DNA of 64,000 nucleotides from Actinomycetaceae bacterium. Lineage in GTDB: Bacteria; Actinomycetota; Actinomycetes; Actinomycetales; Actinomycetaceae. The notes under the pieces are model-generated. The model had not been told where the DNA came from, did not search any database, and saw only the letters and a list, made by a program, of their open reading frames with translations. The DNA lies in the NCBI GenBank assembly GCA_030537735.1, contig JAUNVG010000009.1, forward strand, positions 1 to 64,000. Direction: 5' to 3'. Below, one piece after another: positions 62,651 through 64,000 of the stretch; the first letter of the stretch is position 1; every line of letters begins with the position of its first letter. Position numbers and translations under genes: made by a program.

Positions 62651-63361
62651 TCAGGCGCGGTCTTGCGCCCGGATCGAGCTGCGTTGCCGGCGAATTTTCT
62701 TCGTCAGGGACGCCACCGGAATGTGTGTGGTGCACACGTGTTCACCTCCGGCGAGGGTGGCTAGACGCTGTACGTGTACGTCTAGCAGCCGCGAGAATGC
62801 TTGCGTTTCCGCTTCGCATAGTTGCGGGAAGTCTTCTGCTACTTCAAGGATGGGGCAGTGCCCTTGGCATAGCTGCACCGCGAAGTTTCCGCCCCCGATG
62901 TCGCGCACGCTAGCGGCGTACCCATCTTGGGTGAGGGCGTCCGCCAGGGCTTGGGCGCGAGCGCGCGGCTCGTTCCCGGCTGCCTGCACGATGGGAGCGT
63001 ATTTGCGTTCGATTTCACGTGAACGCGAGGCGGCGAAACTTTCCACCGCGTCATCTCCTGCTACTTGCGCTAAGTAGGTCATGGCGCGGGTGGCGATTTC
63101 AGCGTAGGAGTCGTGTAGTCGGGCGTGTGCGGCGTCGGTAGCTACGTAGTGGCGGGCGGGGCGTCCGCGTCCGCGCGGCCCGGTTACCGCGATTTCGTGT
63201 TCGGTGATCTCCCCTTGTTCTTCCAAGGTGGTGATGTGGCGACGCACAGCGGCGGTAGTGAGTTTGAGGATACGGGCGATTACCGAGGCCGTGACCGGTC
63301 CTTTTTCCACCACCAGGTCGAGGACGAGTTGGCGGGTGCCGGGTTCATCTGCGGCTGCCAT
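62651..63361 (-). CDS. sufR: SufR iron-sulfur cluster regulator
   Basis: Winged-helix repressor of the suf operon, 236 residues. The N-terminal DNA-binding domain (about 8-75) has GPVTASVIARILKLTTAAVR and the wing TGPRGRGRPARHYV. The C-terminal cluster-binding cysteines are in LCQGHCPILEVAEDFPQLCE and GGEHVCTTHIPVA, four cysteines as in SufR from mycobacteria and streptomycetes. It is the first gene of the operon, so it controls itself. RBS GGAGG. Confidence 0.95.
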   Translation of the reverse strand: MAAADEPGTRQLVLDLVVEKGPVTASVIARILKLTTAAVRRHITTLEEQGEITEHEIAVTGPRGRGRPARHYVATDAAHARLHDSYAEIATRAMTYLAQVAGDDAVESFAASRSREIERKYAPIVQAAGNEPRARAQALADALTQDGYAASVRDIGGGNFAVQLCQGHCPILEVAEDFPQLCEAETQAFSRLLDVHVQRLATLAGGEHVCTTHIPVASLTKKIRRQRSSIRAQDRA

Positions 63362-63405
63362 TTTCTTCCTCCCTTCACTACGACCATCCCTGAGTCTATA
63401 GTCCT

Positions 63406-63434
63406 AACGTATCCAATCTACTACCTTTAGGCAA
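63406..63434 (-). promoter_or_regulatory. suf operon promoter
   Basis: On the minus strand TTGCCT (63429-63434) and TACGTT (63406-63411) are 17 bases apart, about 45 bases before the sufR ATG. An imperfect GCAA-N8-TTGC repeat (63431-63446) overlaps the -35 side and could be an operator. Confidence 0.45.
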
Positions 63435-63490
63435 CACAGGCATTGCGTAATAGATTGTTGAGGTACTGCTCACGCTCTTTGCCTGCCGCT

Positions 63491-63519
63491 TGACCCGGTT
63501 TCTCCCCTTCCATAGGATA
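63491..63519 (+). promoter_or_regulatory. Promoter of the Cys-rich small protein
   Basis: TTGACC (63491-63496) and TAGGAT (63514-63519) with a 17-base spacer form a strong housekeeping promoter. The transcript would have a leader of about 55 bases with a small GGGC/GCCC hairpin. Confidence 0.6.
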
Positions 63520-63581
63520 CCCCTAGAGGTATTTTTGGGGCGTTCGCCCCAGGCTTTGACTATTTAGGAAGGACCACCCAC

Positions 63582-63701
63582 ATGTGCTACCCAGTACAGT
63601 GCCCCCGCTGCCACAAAGTCACTTGGCAAGGCTGCGGCCAACACGTAGACGCGGTGAAGGCTTCCGTCAGCCCCGACCAGTGGTGCACCTGCCCGCGCTA
63701 A
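63582..63701 (+). CDS. Cysteine-rich 39-residue protein
   Basis: A very short gene, MCYPVQCPRCHKVTWQGCGQ followed by HVDAVKASVSPDQWCTCPR. Six cysteines (two CxxC/CxC-type pairs plus others) and two histidines suggest zinc binding. The RBS AGGAAGGA lies eight bases upstream, with a strong promoter and a terminator around it, so it is clearly a gene. It resembles a widespread family of tiny cysteine-rich proteins starting MCYPVxCxxCxKxTWxGCGxH. Function unknown. It is divergent from sufR. Confidence 0.8.
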   Translation: MCYPVQCPRCHKVTWQGCGQHVDAVKASVSPDQWCTCPR

Positions 63702-63724
63702 CCGCTCTAGCATAGAGTTCTATC

Positions 63725-63755
63725 CCGCTCCCGCGTCGCATAAGCGCGGGAGCGG
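63725..63755 (+). terminator. Terminator of the Cys-rich small protein
   Basis: CCGCTCCCGCG (63725-63735) pairs exactly with CGCGGGAGCGG (63745-63755), followed by TCTTTCC. It lies 23 bases after the stop codon. Confidence 0.7.
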
Positions 63756-63825
63756 TCTTTCCAGGCGCGGTAGGCGCGGACGCGGTCTTTCCAGGCACAG
63801 TAGGCGCAGGCACGGTAGGCGCGGC
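63753..63825. repeat. Tandem repeat of about 30 bases
   Basis: The unit CGGTCTTTCCAGGCGCGGTA plus GGCGCGGACG starts at 63753 and again at 63783 with a few changes, and a third partial copy CGGTAGGCGCGG begins at 63813. The first copy uses the tail of the terminator. Confidence 0.6.
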
Positions 63826-63845
63826 TTAACCGGTCTCTCACTCAG

Positions 63846-64000
63846 CTACCGTTCAGCGCGGTTCCAAGGCGAACGCATCCAAGCAGCGTCAGCCGGACGC
63901 AAAGGCTCCCACTGCTGAGCACGCGCACTGGCCGTTGCCAACACCCCCACTACCGCCGAAGGATTGTGCAGCTTCCCGGCGTGAATCGCTGCCACCGCCT
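63846..64000 (-). CDS. 3' end of an unknown gene
   Basis: An uninterrupted frame runs from the right edge to a TAG at 63846-63848, giving the last 50 residues, including GKLHNPSAVVGVLATASARA, QQWEPLRPADAAWMRSPWNR and a final AER. Its start is outside the window. Codon use looks like that of neighbours. I do not recognise it. Confidence 0.55.
   Translation of the reverse strand, partial: AVAAIHAGKLHNPSAVVGVLATASARAQQWEPLRPADAAWMRSPWNRAER

Noticed and set aside
1-64000. CRISPR array, prophage, transposon or tRNA genes
   Set aside because: No regularly spaced repeats, integrase, transposase or cloverleaf sequences were seen on either strand; the only tandem repeats are the two short intergenic blocks reported.

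Overview
The window comes from a moderately high-GC actinobacterium, most likely in or near the Actinomycetaceae. The genus cannot be fixed from the sequence alone. The evidence is gene order and family membership: a mutM-rnc-DUF177-SepIVA-like-coaD-rsmD-recG block, an ftsA-less division and cell-wall (dcw) cluster ending in pgeF-sepF-yggT-wag31, a PriA-like HisA, a SufR-led suf operon with a Rieske ferredoxin, and a DevR/DosR-type response regulator. Almost everything reads as core chromosome. No insertion sequence, prophage, CRISPR array, tRNA or rRNA was recognised. The right edge cuts one gene.

Layout. (1) 1-11.5 kb, minus strand: response regulator, DNA repair and RNA processing (mutM, rnc), DUF177, a SepIVA-like coiled coil, coaD, rsmD, recG, a divergent FakA/DhaL-like protein, three tandem YbjN-like proteins, and thiL. 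(2) 11.5-14 kb, minus: infC-rpmI-rplT followed by a SpoU rRNA methyltransferase. infC appears to start at an ATC codon and has a leader with a terminator-like hairpin. (3) 14.1-20 kb, minus: a partial histidine operon, hisD-hisC-hisB-unknown-hisH-hisA-SseB-like. (4) 20.3-21 kb, plus: a VanZ-like protein and an S4 RNA-binding protein. (5) 21.1-26.1 kb, minus: dnaE, rluD, lspA. (6) 26.2-43 kb, minus: wag31, yggT, sepF, pgeF, ftsZ, ftsQ, murC, murG, ftsW, murD, mraY, murF, ftsI, ftsL, rsmH, mraZ. These genes build lipid II and the septum. murE is absent from its usual place between ftsI and murF, where a 30-codon open frame with a good ribosome binding site sits instead. (7) 43.3-47.9 kb, minus: an envelope-stress operon of Asp23-type proteins, an AmaP-like anchor, small membrane proteins, a CsbD-like protein, an ECF-type sigma factor and a zinc-finger (zf-HC2-like)/Asp23 fusion. 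(8) 48-56.5 kb: SixA phosphatase, a small Cys/His protein, an ABC-F protein, a queuosine-precursor transporter plus tgt, a CPBP protease, a zinc metallopeptidase and an acyl-CoA ligase. (9) 56.6-63.4 kb, minus: sufR-sufB-sufD-Rieske-sufC-sufS-sufU-sufT for iron-sulfur cluster assembly. (10) A 39-residue Cys-rich protein on plus, a repeat patch, and the 3' end of an unknown gene.

Two signals go beyond ordinary annotation. Nine genes have a TANNNT box exactly 6 or 7 bases before the start codon, as expected for leaderless mRNAs, and this box corrects several start sites. Second, the sigma factor/zinc-finger-Asp23 arrangement suggests that an Asp23-type envelope protein may act directly as the anti-sigma factor. 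All function calls are from reading motifs and gene order; no database search was run.
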